Assembly (NCBI GenBank): GCA_007125585.1
Contig: SLCY01000038.1
Span: 1 to 42,918, forward strand
DNA: 42,918 bases
Direction of reading: 5' to 3'
DNA from: Bacteroidales bacterium
Lineage (GTDB): Bacteria > Bacteroidota > Bacteroidia > Bacteroidales > UBA7960
Shown here piece after piece: positions 9,929 through 20,188 of the stretch. The translations under genes were made by a program, and so were the position numbers. The number at the start of each line of letters is the position of its first letter. The stretch's first letter is position 1. The notes below the pieces were generated by a model that saw only the letters and a program-made list of their open reading frames with translations, was not told the origin of the DNA and ran no database searches.

Positions 9929-10123
9929 TAATTCATTACTTTTGAATGAGCCAGGCAAGGAACAATGTTCATACAAAAAAGTCTTAAAATCAACATGTCA
10001 GGCCCCGTTTGACCTGTTTAATCCGATTATTAACACACAAATTGCAAAATAACAATATTTTTGTCAATAAATGTGAAGTTACACCGTCTTTTCTAACTTT
10101 ATGGAGGTTAGCATAACAAACAT

Positions 10124-10909
10124 ATGACAATCATTACCCTGACAAGCGACTGGGGTACCGGTAATCATTATGCAGGTGCCGTCAAGGGGGCGTTGTTGAA
10201 ACAACTGCCTGGAGCATTGATCGTTGACATCACGCACAACATTGCTTGTTTTGATATCATGCAGGCCAGCTTTGTGATAAAAAACGCATGGCCGGATTTC
10301 CCGGATGGCACCATTCATCTGATCGGGGTGAATACTGAAGGGGGCATTGACAGTCCGCACATCGCTGTGAAATTTCAGGGGCAGTTTTTTATTGGTGCCG
10401 ACAACGGCATTTTTTCTCTTCTGTTTGATGATAAACCACTTGAAGCCATCGAGCTCGACATTATACAAGATTCCGACTTTTTTACGTTCTCTACCCGTGA
10501 TGTATTTGTAAAGGCCACAGCGATGATCGCCACCGGAAAACCCTTTAGTGAAGCCGGACAACCTTATCCATCGCTGAATGAACGCTTTCTCTTCAAGCCT
10601 GTGGTATATCCCGGAAAGATCATCGCCAAGGTGATCTTTGTTGATCATTATGGAAATGCATTTGTGAACATAGATCAAAAATTGTTCAGAGATGTGGGGA
10701 TGGGCCGGGATTTTACGATCAGCTTTCGGGCTCCGGGAGATGGCATATCGAAGTTGCACCGTTCTTACTCCGACGTGGTACCCGGCGAAAAAGTTGCCTT
10801 GTTTGGAACCACAGGATTGCTTGAGATCGCTATCAACCAGGGGAAAGCTTCGTCGTTGCTGGGCCTGCAAATGAACGATGGCATCACTGTGGAATTTATG
10901 GAAGAATAG
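10124..10909 (+). CDS. SAM hydrolase / SAM-dependent hydroxide adenosyltransferase family (DUF62)
   Basis: ITLTSDWGTGNHYAGAVKGALLKQLPGALIVDITHNI; FVDHYGNAFVNI. Confidence 0.92.
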   Translation: MTIITLTSDWGTGNHYAGAVKGALLKQLPGALIVDITHNIACFDIMQASFVIKNAWPDFPDGTIHLIGVNTEGGIDSPHIAVKFQGQFFIGADNGIFSLLFDDKPLEAIELDIIQDSDFFTFSTRDVFVKATAMIATGKPFSEAGQPYPSLNERFLFKPVVYPGKIIAKVIFVDHYGNAFVNIDQKLFRDVGMGRDFTISFRAPGDGISKLHRSYSDVVPGEKVALFGTTGLLEIAINQGKASSLLGLQMNDGITVEFMEE

Positions 10910-10915
10910 CAGTTT

Positions 10916-13315
10916 ATGTGGGCATTATTTAAAAGAGAGCTGAACGGCTTTTTCAACAGCCTTATCGCCTATGTCGTTGTAGCGGTTTTTTTACTGATCA
11001 TGGGCCTGTTCCTATGGGTGTTCCCGGCTGAATTCAACATTGTTGAGTCTGGCTATGCCAACATTGATGGGCTGTTTGTCCTTGCTCCCTTTGTCTTCAT
11101 CTTCATGATCCCGGCCATCACCATGCGGTTCTTTGCGGAGGAGAAACGTACGGGAACCATTGAGATGCTGATGACCAAACCGGTCACCGACCTGCAACTG
11201 GTTCTGGCCAAATATTTTGCCGGAGTAGCCCTTATTGTGGTTGCCTTGCTACCCACGCTGGTATATCTGATTACAGTGTATTTGTTTGCTGCTCCTCCCG
11301 GGGTGGATATGGGGGGTGCCTGGGGGTCATATATTGGATTGCTGTTTCTGGGGATGGTTTTCGTAGCCATCGGTCTCTTTGCCTCTGCCTTGACAGAGAA
11401 CCAGATCGTGGCATTTATCATCGCCCTCTTTCTTTCCGGTTTTCTGTTCATTGGCTTTGAAATGGTTCATTCCCTGGAGTTCCTGGGCAGAATGGACATG
11501 TTTGTCAGGGACCTGGGTTTGTTTTCCCATTATTCTTCCCTGGGGAGGGGGGTGATTGACAGCAGGGATGTACTTTATTTCCTGGGGGTGATCGTTGTAT
11601 TCGTCGCACTGGCACAACTGCAAATAGTCAGAAAGAATACCTTGCGACCGGCCGGCATTCGCTTTCTCACGATAGCCCTCCTGGTGATCGCTATAAATAT
11701 TATTGGCACAGTACGGTTTCAACGGTTAGACCTTACCAGTGAAAAGAGATATTCGCTTACACGGGCAACAAAGAAGATGCTTCGCGACCTGGATGACATT
11801 GTGTATTTTAAAGTCTACCTGGATGGGAGCCTCCCTGTAGAGTTCCGTCGCCTGCGCAATGATACCCGCGAGATGCTCGACGAATTCAGCGCCTATTCAG
11901 ACCATATCCAGTTTCAGTTTATCAGCCCCTCCGATGAAGTGAACGACGACCCACAGCGCCTGCAGCAGTTTTACCTTACGTTGTCCGCAAAAGGGCTGGA
12001 GCCCGCACAGATCCAAATGAGGGCAGGTGACGGAACATCACAGCGGGTCATCTTTCCGGGTGCATTGGTTTCCTATAAAGACCGGGAAGTGCCCCTGCAC
12101 CTTCTGCAAGACCATCTTGGCTTGTCCATCCGCGAAGTGCTCCACAACTCATCCCTGGCCCTGGAGTACAACCTGGCCGCCACCATACGCCAACTAACCG
12201 CTGACAAAAAAGAAAGCATAGCATTCCTTGAAGGTCATGATGAACTCGGTCCGCGATATGTGGCCTCTATAACAGAATCGCTAAAAAGGTTTTACAACGT
12301 GGAGAGGGTTGAAATAGCATCCGGATACCAGAACATCATGGATTATCAGACCCTGATATCGGCAAAACCAAGAAAACCTTTCACTGAAGAAGAGAAGTTT
12401 GTCCTGGATCAATTCCTCATGAATGGAGGCTCCATGTTATGGCTGGTGGACCCGGTGTTTGCTGACATGGACAGTTTACATCATGCACGGGAAACCATTG
12501 GCATGGCAACGGACATCAACATGGATGATTTCTTTTTCAGGTACGGTGTGCGGCTGAACCCGGTGTTGATAAAGGACCTGAATGCCGCCCCACTTCCGGT
12601 CACCACAGGCCCTGTGGCCGGAAGACCGCAGATAAACCTGCTCCCCTGGTATTTTTTCCCTGCCATCACACCCACTGCCGATCACGAGATCGTAAAGCAT
12701 CTCAATGTGATCCGGACCGAGTTCATCAGCAGCATCGACACGGTAGAAGCCCCCGGCATAGACAAACACATCCTGTTGGCGTCATCACCCTATACCCGGG
12801 TGATGCCTGTGCCTGTGCTTATCAGCCTGGATATTCTGCAGCAGCCAGTGGATGAATCCCTCTACAGCGGTCCCCCCCAGACTGTAGCTGTTTTGCTGGA
12901 GGGCAGCTTTGAGTCACTTTTCCGAAACCGCCTGATGCCCCGCGTGGAGATGCCCGACGACTTTCAAAGACGTGATACCGGTCTGCCTGCCTCAATGATC
13001 GTGGTCGCAGATGGCGATATGATCAGAAACCAGTTTGGAAGCGACGGAAGGCCATTGCCCCTTGGATATGACAGGTATTCCGGACAAACGTTTGGCAATA
13101 AGGACTTTATTATGAATGCCGTGAATTATCTTACCGATGATTCGGGCATCATCGAAGCCCGTGCAAAAGATATCCGACTCCGTTTGCTGGATGAACAGCG
13201 GGTCAAGAACCATCAGATGAGGTTACAGGTCCTGAACACCTCACTGCCTGTCCTGTTGATACTCGCTTTCGGTGCGATCAGGCTGGCGTGGAGAAAAAGA
13301 CGCTATACACGATAG
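10916..13315 (+). CDS. gldFG: GldF-GldG fusion: gliding-motility-associated ABC permease plus GldG-type domain
   Basis: N-terminus MWALFKRELNGFFNSLIAYVV...FAEEKRTGTIEMLMTKPVTDLQLVLAKYFAG (GldF-like ABC-2 permease). It continues in frame into QRLDLTSEKRYSLTRATKKMLRDLDDIVYFKVYLDGSLPVEFRRL (GldG-like) with a C-terminal TM helix. 799 aa in one ORF. Confidence 0.88.
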   Translation: MWALFKRELNGFFNSLIAYVVVAVFLLIMGLFLWVFPAEFNIVESGYANIDGLFVLAPFVFIFMIPAITMRFFAEEKRTGTIEMLMTKPVTDLQLVLAKYFAGVALIVVALLPTLVYLITVYLFAAPPGVDMGGAWGSYIGLLFLGMVFVAIGLFASALTENQIVAFIIALFLSGFLFIGFEMVHSLEFLGRMDMFVRDLGLFSHYSSLGRGVIDSRDVLYFLGVIVVFVALAQLQIVRKNTLRPAGIRFLTIALLVIAINIIGTVRFQRLDLTSEKRYSLTRATKKMLRDLDDIVYFKVYLDGSLPVEFRRLRNDTREMLDEFSAYSDHIQFQFISPSDEVNDDPQRLQQFYLTLSAKGLEPAQIQMRAGDGTSQRVIFPGALVSYKDREVPLHLLQDHLGLSIREVLHNSSLALEYNLAATIRQLTADKKESIAFLEGHDELGPRYVASITESLKRFYNVERVEIASGYQNIMDYQTLISAKPRKPFTEEEKFVLDQFLMNGGSMLWLVDPVFADMDSLHHARETIGMATDINMDDFFFRYGVRLNPVLIKDLNAAPLPVTTGPVAGRPQINLLPWYFFPAITPTADHEIVKHLNVIRTEFISSIDTVEAPGIDKHILLASSPYTRVMPVPVLISLDILQQPVDESLYSGPPQTVAVLLEGSFESLFRNRLMPRVEMPDDFQRRDTGLPASMIVVADGDMIRNQFGSDGRPLPLGYDRYSGQTFGNKDFIMNAVNYLTDDSGIIEARAKDIRLRLLDEQRVKNHQMRLQVLNTSLPVLLILAFGAIRLAWRKRRYTR

Positions 13316-13325
13316 TCACTGTATA

Positions 13326-14435
13326 ATGAAAAATATAAAATTGTGGCTGCCCCTGGTTTTGTCCCTGATGGGATTGGCCATTGCTGTATATGTTCTGTTC
13401 TCAGATGGTGCAGGCGACCTATTGCAGTCCGGCGACTTTCGTATTGACCCCAAGGAACAAGTAAGCAAGCTGACGCTCAGCGATCAGCAAGGCAATATGG
13501 TGCAGATTGAAAACACCGGTGAAGGACTATGGGTGTTGAACAATATCGGTCCTGCCAACATGGCTGCCATGAGAGACATTCTTTCAACATTGCAGCGGAT
13601 GGATGTTCGCCGCCCTGTTCCTTTGGAAAGAAAAGATGAGGTAATGGAGCAGCTTTCCAATGAGGGGGTGGTCGTGGAGGTATTTGCGACCAGCCATTGG
13701 ATAAGCCTGCCGGGAGACATTCGTTTGTGGCCACGCCAGAAAAAGATACGAACATTTTTTGTCGGCAGGAATACCGGCGATGGGGAAGCTACCTACATGC
13801 TATTGATGAATGCCGGACGTCCGGTTGAAATATATCTTCCCGGCGTATCCGGAGGCATAAAGGAGGTTTTTGTTCCCAAAGAGCATCTCTGGAGAGACCC
13901 CGTGGTTTTGAGGCTGCCCCCCGGCCAGATAAAAAACATCCGGCTCCTTTGGCCGGACAATCGACAGGGGTCGTTTGAAATAAAGCATGATGCGGATGAA
14001 GGTTACCGGATAAAAAACCATCTGGGGGAACCCCTGGAAAGGTCCGCCATCTGTCCGGAACGCCTCGAAAGGTACGTAACAACTTTTTCTAAACTATACC
14101 ATGAGCGGCTAATACCGGGATCCGGAACAAACCCGCCCCGAGACATGGTATCTGTTGATGGACCCTTCCTGGAGATCGTGGTCACTGACATTGACGGGAA
14201 CGAGACCTTGATGCAGTTTTTCAGGCGCTATCCGCCCGGAGATGGGTCCTTGGTTTCATCAAGGCGTGATCATGACCCCAATCGTTTTTACCTCAGGAAA
14301 GACCGCGGCGATTATGCACTTGCGCAATATTTTGTTTTCCAGCCAGTCATGCGCCCCCTGTCGTGGTTTCTCACAGAAAATGACCAGTCAATAAAAAAAA
14401 ATCAGATAAACCAGGAAAATTTATCAGAATCTTAA
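13326..14435 (+). CDS. DUF4340-like protein following gldFG
   Basis: MKNIKLWLPLVLSLMGLAIAVYVLF N-terminal TM anchor, then LTLSDQQGNMVQIENTGEGLWVLN. Track start 13272; the ATG at 13326 fits better. Confidence 0.65.
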   Translation: MKNIKLWLPLVLSLMGLAIAVYVLFSDGAGDLLQSGDFRIDPKEQVSKLTLSDQQGNMVQIENTGEGLWVLNNIGPANMAAMRDILSTLQRMDVRRPVPLERKDEVMEQLSNEGVVVEVFATSHWISLPGDIRLWPRQKKIRTFFVGRNTGDGEATYMLLMNAGRPVEIYLPGVSGGIKEVFVPKEHLWRDPVVLRLPPGQIKNIRLLWPDNRQGSFEIKHDADEGYRIKNHLGEPLERSAICPERLERYVTTFSKLYHERLIPGSGTNPPRDMVSVDGPFLEIVVTDIDGNETLMQFFRRYPPGDGSLVSSRRDHDPNRFYLRKDRGDYALAQYFVFQPVMRPLSWFLTENDQSIKKNQINQENLSES

Positions 14436-14455
14436 GATCATTTTTAATAAAAGGC

Positions 14456-14463
14456 TATATTTG
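14456..14463 (+). promoter_or_regulatory. Putative -7 box TATATTTG upstream of dnaN
   Basis: Exact TAnnTTTG about 27 nt upstream of the dnaN ATG. Confidence 0.5.
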
Positions 14464-14489
14464 CTATTCATTTCAAAATCAGGAAACCT

Positions 14490-15614
14490 ATGAAGTTCAT
14501 TGTATCCAGCTCATTATTGCTCAAGCAATTGCAAGCAATCAGCGGTGTGCTGAGCGCCAACAACACCCTGCCCATTCTCGACAACTTTTTGTTTGAGTTA
14601 ACCGACTCAGAGATAAAGATATCGGCTTCCGACCTGGAAACCACCATGACTTCCCGCATCAATGTGGATATGGCTGAAGGGGAGGGGGATGTGGCGATCC
14701 CTGCCAAGATATTATTGGATACCCTGAAAACTTTTTCTGATATTCCTGTAACACTGGATATAGACCCTGAAAACTTTGGGGTGACGCTGACGGCCGGAGA
14801 CGGAAAATACCGTTTGGCTGGGCAGAACGGTGAAGAATATCCAAAGGTTCCCCCCATCGAAGATGCAGCTACTGTTTCCATTGAGTCAGATATCCTTTAT
14901 CAGGCCATTTCGAAGACCATATTTGCCGCCAGCACCGATGACCTCCGTCCGGTAATGGCCGGTGTATACTGTGAGCTATCAGACGAAGGGACCATCTTTG
15001 TGGCAACCGATGCCCATAAACTGGTACGTTACCGTCGCAACGACGTGAAAGCGTCTGAAACAGCAAGCTTCATACTCCCGAAAAAACCCCTTAACCAGCT
15101 TCGCCAGATTCTGCTGCACGACGAAATGCCTGTACAAATTGAATACAGCGATACCAATGCACGGTTTACCTTCAAAAATATTATCATGACATGCCGCCTC
15201 ATCGAAGGCAAATACCCCAATTATTCAGCGGTGATCCCTTCCAGCAATCCCAACAAGATGACGGTAGACCGCCAGCCCTTCCTCAATGCCATCAAGAGGG
15301 TGTCAATCTTTTCAAACCAGACCACCTATCAGGTGAAGTTCAAAATTGCCGGAAGCGAACTAACCCTATTGGCCGAGGACCTGGATTATAGCAATGAAGC
15401 CCACGAACGCCTGTCGTGCCATTACGACGGCACAGACCTTGAGATCGGGTTCAACAGCAAGTTTATGGTAGAGATGCTCAACAACCTGGGCACCGAGCAG
15501 GTGATGCTGGAAATGTCAGAGCCAAACCGCGCCGGATTGATCACGCCCGTCAACAACGAGAATAAAGACGAAGATATCCTGATGCTGGTGATGCCGGTAA
15601 TGCTGGGGGCGTGA
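14490..15614 (+). CDS. dnaN: DNA polymerase III subunit beta (sliding clamp)
   Basis: MKFIVSSSLLLKQLQAISGVLSANNTLPILDNFLF; YQAISKTIFAASTDDLRPVMAGVYCEL; ending LMLVMPVML. Confidence 0.97.
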   Translation: MKFIVSSSLLLKQLQAISGVLSANNTLPILDNFLFELTDSEIKISASDLETTMTSRINVDMAEGEGDVAIPAKILLDTLKTFSDIPVTLDIDPENFGVTLTAGDGKYRLAGQNGEEYPKVPPIEDAATVSIESDILYQAISKTIFAASTDDLRPVMAGVYCELSDEGTIFVATDAHKLVRYRRNDVKASETASFILPKKPLNQLRQILLHDEMPVQIEYSDTNARFTFKNIIMTCRLIEGKYPNYSAVIPSSNPNKMTVDRQPFLNAIKRVSIFSNQTTYQVKFKIAGSELTLLAEDLDYSNEAHERLSCHYDGTDLEIGFNSKFMVEMLNNLGTEQVMLEMSEPNRAGLITPVNNENKDEDILMLVMPVMLGA

Positions 15615-15723
15615 CTGGTGAGCCGATACCATAACCAACCCTGGTAAAACGCCTGGACTGACCCAGCGGCCTTTTTCCCCTGCGGGCGATACAACAACCC
15701 TGACCACAGGCGAAACGAAGCTG

Positions 15724-17613
15724 TCAGATCAACTCGGACAGTTCCAGCCAACGGTCTGTTTTTTCATTTATGAGGGCTTCCGTTTCCTGAAATCGTTTGG
15801 ATGCTTTGACCAGTTCCTCCGGGGACAAGTGGCCTGCGTTCATTTTTTCCAGCAATTGTATTTTTTCTGTTTCAAGCTTCTGAATCGCTGCATCCAGCAA
15901 CTCAAACTCTTTTTCTTCCTTATAGCTTGGCTTTTTCTTTTCACGCGGGCGAACCGTTCTTACCGTTTTCTCATCCTTTCTTGTTTTTTTCCCTGCAGGG
16001 GTTGTTTGTTGCTGTTTCTTGCGATAAGCTGTATAGTTTCCGGGAAAGTCCTTGATGTCACCAACATTTTTGAAGACGAACAGATGGTCAGAAAGCCGGT
16101 CGAGAAAGTACCTGTCGTGCGAAACGATGACCAGGCAGCCCTGGTAACGAAGCAGGTAATCTTCCAGCAGGTTCAGTGTGTCAATGTCCAGGTCGTTGGT
16201 GGGCTCATCCAGGATGAGGAAATTAGGGTTCTTTATGAGGACTGTCAGCAAATATAACCGGCGTTTTTCCCCTCCGCTGAGTTTTTCAACCCTGTCGTGG
16301 TGCATATGGTTTGGAAAATTGAAGTAGCGGAGAAACTGCGCTGCACTCATCCAATGGTCCTTGTCCATACGAATGCGTTCGGCATGATCGGTGATCACCT
16401 CTATGACCTTTTTGTGGTTCTCTGCCTTGATCCCTTCTTGCCGGAAATAGCCAAACTGAATGGTTTCGCCGGTGATCACCTTTCCGGCATCTGGCTGAAC
16501 AGCCCGGGTGATGATATTCAGCAGGGTGCTTTTGCCGGTGCCATTCGGCCCAACGACCCCAACCCTTTCCCCCCTGTTGAATACATGGGAGAAGTCATGG
16601 ACCACGGCTATAGAATCATAGGATTTGCGGACATTCTGTAGCTCCAGGACCTTCTTCCCAAGACGGGCCATGTCCATCCGTATCTCTCCTGCACCTGCCT
16701 CCTGTTGTTTTGCCGCCTTGTCTGTTAACTCATGAAAAGCCTGTATCCTGGCTTTGGACTTGGTGGTACGTGCAGGCGGACTTCGACGCATCCATTCTGT
16801 TTCCCTGCGCAGCAGGTTGATGGCCTTTTCGTTTTGGCTTGCCTCAGCATTTTTCCGCTCTTGTTTCTTTTCAAGGTAATGGGCGTAACCGCCTTTGTAA
16901 GTATGGATGATGCCATTTTCCATCTCTAAGATCTCATTGCATACCGAATCAAGAAAATAGCGGTCGTGGGTCACCATCAGCAGGGTGATCTTCTGCCGGG
17001 ACAAGAAAGCTTCCAGCCACTCGATCATGGAGATGTCCAGGTGGTTTGTCGGTTCATCCAGCAGCACAAAACCGGGTTCCTCGATGAGGATCCTGGCCAG
17101 TGCCAGCCTTTTCACCTGTCCGCCCGAGAGGCTCTTTACTTTTGCCCTCAGGTTGCCGACCTTCAGCATGGTGAGGATCTGTTTGACACGTTGTTCGTAG
17201 TCCCATGCCTGCAGGGAATCCATACGCTCTATCTGTTTTTGCAGTTCGCCGGCTTTGGCCGGGTCGTTTGCGTTGCCTGCCTCCCCCATGAACTCTTCAT
17301 AGGACCGGATGGCACGTGTCTGCTCGTTATCGACCGACAACAGGGCTTCAGAAACACTCAATCCCGGGTCGAAGGAGGGCTCCTGGGGCAGGTAAGCAAT
17401 GCGGAGCCCGGTCTTGTAAGTGCAATACCCCTCATCGGGCTGATCCAGACCGGCAAGAATATTCAGCAAGGTCGTCTTGCCGGTCCCGTTACGGGCGATC
17501 AGGGCCACCTTTTGACCCTGGGCAATGCTTAGTGAAATGCCCTGAAACAACACCTTCTCACCGTATGCTTTGCTGATATCTTTGGCCTGGATGGCATTGA
17601 CCGGTTCCATCAT
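15724..17613 (-). CDS. ABC-F family ATPase (Uup-like)
   Basis: Two ABC cassettes: ALIARNGTGKTTLLNILAG / LSGGQVKRLALARIL / FVLLDEPTNHLD and GPNGTGKSTLLNIITR / LSGGEKRRLYLLTVL / LILDEPTNDLD. Charged C-terminal coiled coil. Likely start at 17613. Confidence 0.93.
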   Translation of the reverse strand: MMEPVNAIQAKDISKAYGEKVLFQGISLSIAQGQKVALIARNGTGKTTLLNILAGLDQPDEGYCTYKTGLRIAYLPQEPSFDPGLSVSEALLSVDNEQTRAIRSYEEFMGEAGNANDPAKAGELQKQIERMDSLQAWDYEQRVKQILTMLKVGNLRAKVKSLSGGQVKRLALARILIEEPGFVLLDEPTNHLDISMIEWLEAFLSRQKITLLMVTHDRYFLDSVCNEILEMENGIIHTYKGGYAHYLEKKQERKNAEASQNEKAINLLRRETEWMRRSPPARTTKSKARIQAFHELTDKAAKQQEAGAGEIRMDMARLGKKVLELQNVRKSYDSIAVVHDFSHVFNRGERVGVVGPNGTGKSTLLNIITRAVQPDAGKVITGETIQFGYFRQEGIKAENHKKVIEVITDHAERIRMDKDHWMSAAQFLRYFNFPNHMHHDRVEKLSGGEKRRLYLLTVLIKNPNFLILDEPTNDLDIDTLNLLEDYLLRYQGCLVIVSHDRYFLDRLSDHLFVFKNVGDIKDFPGNYTAYRKKQQQTTPAGKKTRKDEKTVRTVRPREKKKPSYKEEKEFELLDAAIQKLETEKIQLLEKMNAGHLSPEELVKASKRFQETEALINEKTDRWLELSELI

Positions 17614-17617
17614 CCTG

Positions 17618-17625
17618 CAAAGGTA
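17618..17625 (-). promoter_or_regulatory. Putative -7 box TACCTTTG 4 nt upstream of the ABC-F ATG
   Basis: The + strand CAAAGGTA is the reverse complement of TACCTTTG, followed by CAGG then ATG. Confidence 0.5.
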
Positions 17626-17686
17626 GGAAGAATATGGCAATGTGTCTGTTTGATGATATGCAGGCTTGTCAATGTGCTGATGTCCC

Positions 17687-20110
17687 TTATTCCTTCTTCT
17701 TCACGTACTTATCAAACCATTCCAGCCACTCCCAGTGCATGTGCAGTACAGATTCGAGTGCCCGGTATCCGTGGCTTTCGTGTGGCAGCATGACAAGGCG
17801 TACAGTGGCGCCATGCCCGCGAAGGGCGTCATAGTAGCGCTCGCTCTGCATGGGATAGGTGCCGGCATTGTTGTCGTCACTGCCATGGATCAGCAGCATG
17901 GGCGTTTCCATCTTGTCGGCATGCATGAACGGCGACATGGTGTTGTATATTTCAGGGGCTTGCCAGTAAGTTCTCTCTTCCAGCTGGAAGCCAAAAGGGG
18001 TGAGCGTCCTGTTGTATGCCCCGCTGCGCGCCACGCCGGCTGAAAAAATGTCACTATGTGTCAAAAGGTTTGCTGTCATGAAAGCGCCATAAGAATGGCC
18101 TGAAACACCCACTCTCTCCGGATCGGTGATGCCCATCTCCACCAGGGTGCTGATGGCCGCTTCGCCATTGGCAACCAACTGCTCCACGAAGGTGTCGTTG
18201 GGCTCCCCGCCATCTTCTGCCACGATGGGGAAGGAGGCATTGTTCAGGATGGCATATCCCTGGGTGGCCAGCATCACGATAGAGGTGGGACCTAACCTGG
18301 TATAGGTATAGGGTGATCCGGTAACCTGCCCGGCACCGTCGGTGGTGAGAAACTCCCTTGGGTAGGCCCAGAGTATGGTGGGAAGAGGGTCGTCAGTTTC
18401 AGGATCATGGCTGGGGGGCAGGAACAGCTCTCCCGATAAGGGGATCCCGTCGGCACGTTCATAATGTATCATCTCCTTGTGCAGCTCACGCAGTTGGGGG
18501 AAGGGCTCCGGAAAGCCGGTGATCTGCGTCAGGGCGTCCTGCCGCAGATCGCGCAGGAAAAAGTTGGGGTGTTGTTCAACAGACTCCCTGCGGGTGATCG
18601 CCAGCTGGCTGTCGGGGTCGATGATCCTGACAGGGCGCTCATAAAACGGTGCCTCACTGCGCCAAAGCCGTGTCGTTTCGCCGGTAACAAAGTCATACTG
18701 GTCTATGAAGGGCCTGTTCCCCTCGGGCGAGGCACCCTGTCCAATCAGGTAAAGATGTTGGCCGGATTCGTCAAACATCAGGACGCTGCGGCCGTATTCA
18801 TTCACTGTGGATTGCAGGTTGCCGGGATCGCCATACCGGTCTTCCACCGACCTCTCCCTGATGAGGGTCAGTCCTGCAGCCGGGTCGCCGGGATGGAAGG
18901 CGCTCATTTTTGCCATCCGGGTCGGACGCCAGAACTCACTGACCAGCGCAAACTCACTGGTGCCCCAATTGATCCAGGAGAAACGGTAGTTGGTCCTGAA
19001 ACCTGCCACGGGCTCCCCTTCAAAGGGCGCTTCCATAAAGAATACCTGGTCGCGGTATTCTGCTTCAACGGCAGGGTCACCACCGTCCAGTGCTTCGACC
19101 CACAAGATCGTCGCGGAAGCATCATTCCGCCATGATATGCTGCGCGGCCCTTCACGGGTGGCACCAAAACCCTGTGGCATCTCTTCAACAACAGGGATGG
19201 TTGCAATGGTCCTGACAGGATTGCCTTCAACATCAATCAACTCATAACGCTGTGCAAAGCGGGTATAGGGAACAATATACGAATAGGGCTTTTGCAGTGT
19301 GGTGACACGGATATAGTTGCCGTCAGGGGAAACATTAAAGGACCATATGACGGCCGGCTCCCAGATCTTTTCTTCATTGCCGTTCAGATCGGTTTTGTAA
19401 AGCTGCGCCGTCGTGTAATGATCGAAGATGGCTTCGTCATAAGGGTCGCTCAGAAGATCCTGGAAGGTACGCACGGCTGCACGGCGACCGATACTCTCCT
19501 GTAAAATGGGGCCACCGGCAACAAGGGGAGGTGTGGGTGCCGGCCCACGGTCTTCCGGTATGGCCGAATACACAAGGGTCTTGCTATCGGACAACCAGTT
19601 GTAAGCGTTGCCAAGGATGTCGTTGATCACCGGGCCGGTGAGCGCTGCCGCATGGGCTGTTGCCACATCGAGCACCCATAACTCAATGCCTTCATCGGCG
19701 GTATGGGTAAAAGCAACCTTCTGTCCGTCGGGCGACCAGGAGGTATTGCGTATCCTCGGGTCCTCCGGTAAACCGTTGACCTCCCTCAGGTTGCTTCCGT
19801 CGATATCCATCAGGGACATTCCCGTTCTGTGCCAGCCACGGCTCGGACCATTGGTACGCGGATCGAAACGGATGCCCCCAAGCCGTAACTCCTTTCCAGC
19901 AAGATCCTCTATCAACGGAAGACTCGGGTTTTCCATGAGCAGGATCACATTATTCCGCGGACTGATGTCCATCGATGGCGTGGTGGGTGCATCTACCAGC
20001 TCAACAATCTCCGCGGGAGGGAGCTGGTAAGTCATCTCATCCTGCCCCATCGCATAACAACTGACAATAAATATCAGGGAAAAACAGGAAACAAATCGCT
20101 TTTTCATCAT
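17687..20110 (-). CDS. S9 family (prolyl oligopeptidase-like) secreted serine peptidase
   Basis: Signal peptide MMKKRFVSCFSLIFIVSCYAMG; RVGVSGHSYGAFMTANLLTHSD (nucleophile elbow); LLIHGSDDNNAGTYPMQSERYYDAL; LPHESHGY. Confidence 0.92.
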   Translation of the reverse strand: MMKKRFVSCFSLIFIVSCYAMGQDEMTYQLPPAEIVELVDAPTTPSMDISPRNNVILLMENPSLPLIEDLAGKELRLGGIRFDPRTNGPSRGWHRTGMSLMDIDGSNLREVNGLPEDPRIRNTSWSPDGQKVAFTHTADEGIELWVLDVATAHAAALTGPVINDILGNAYNWLSDSKTLVYSAIPEDRGPAPTPPLVAGGPILQESIGRRAAVRTFQDLLSDPYDEAIFDHYTTAQLYKTDLNGNEEKIWEPAVIWSFNVSPDGNYIRVTTLQKPYSYIVPYTRFAQRYELIDVEGNPVRTIATIPVVEEMPQGFGATREGPRSISWRNDASATILWVEALDGGDPAVEAEYRDQVFFMEAPFEGEPVAGFRTNYRFSWINWGTSEFALVSEFWRPTRMAKMSAFHPGDPAAGLTLIRERSVEDRYGDPGNLQSTVNEYGRSVLMFDESGQHLYLIGQGASPEGNRPFIDQYDFVTGETTRLWRSEAPFYERPVRIIDPDSQLAITRRESVEQHPNFFLRDLRQDALTQITGFPEPFPQLRELHKEMIHYERADGIPLSGELFLPPSHDPETDDPLPTILWAYPREFLTTDGAGQVTGSPYTYTRLGPTSIVMLATQGYAILNNASFPIVAEDGGEPNDTFVEQLVANGEAAISTLVEMGITDPERVGVSGHSYGAFMTANLLTHSDIFSAGVARSGAYNRTLTPFGFQLEERTYWQAPEIYNTMSPFMHADKMETPMLLIHGSDDNNAGTYPMQSERYYDALRGHGATVRLVMLPHESHGYRALESVLHMHWEWLEWFDKYVKKKE

Positions 20111-20188
20111 TTTGTAATTAATGGTTAATCAATGAGCGTACCAAAATAGTCATAATCACGGATTTAAAAAAAAGTTTATGCCGATATA

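Noticed and set aside
10079-10870. 263-aa minus-strand ORF opposite the SAM hydrolase gene
   Set aside because: Shadow ORF: the sense strand encodes a recognisable conserved family and the antisense product has no recognisable motifs.
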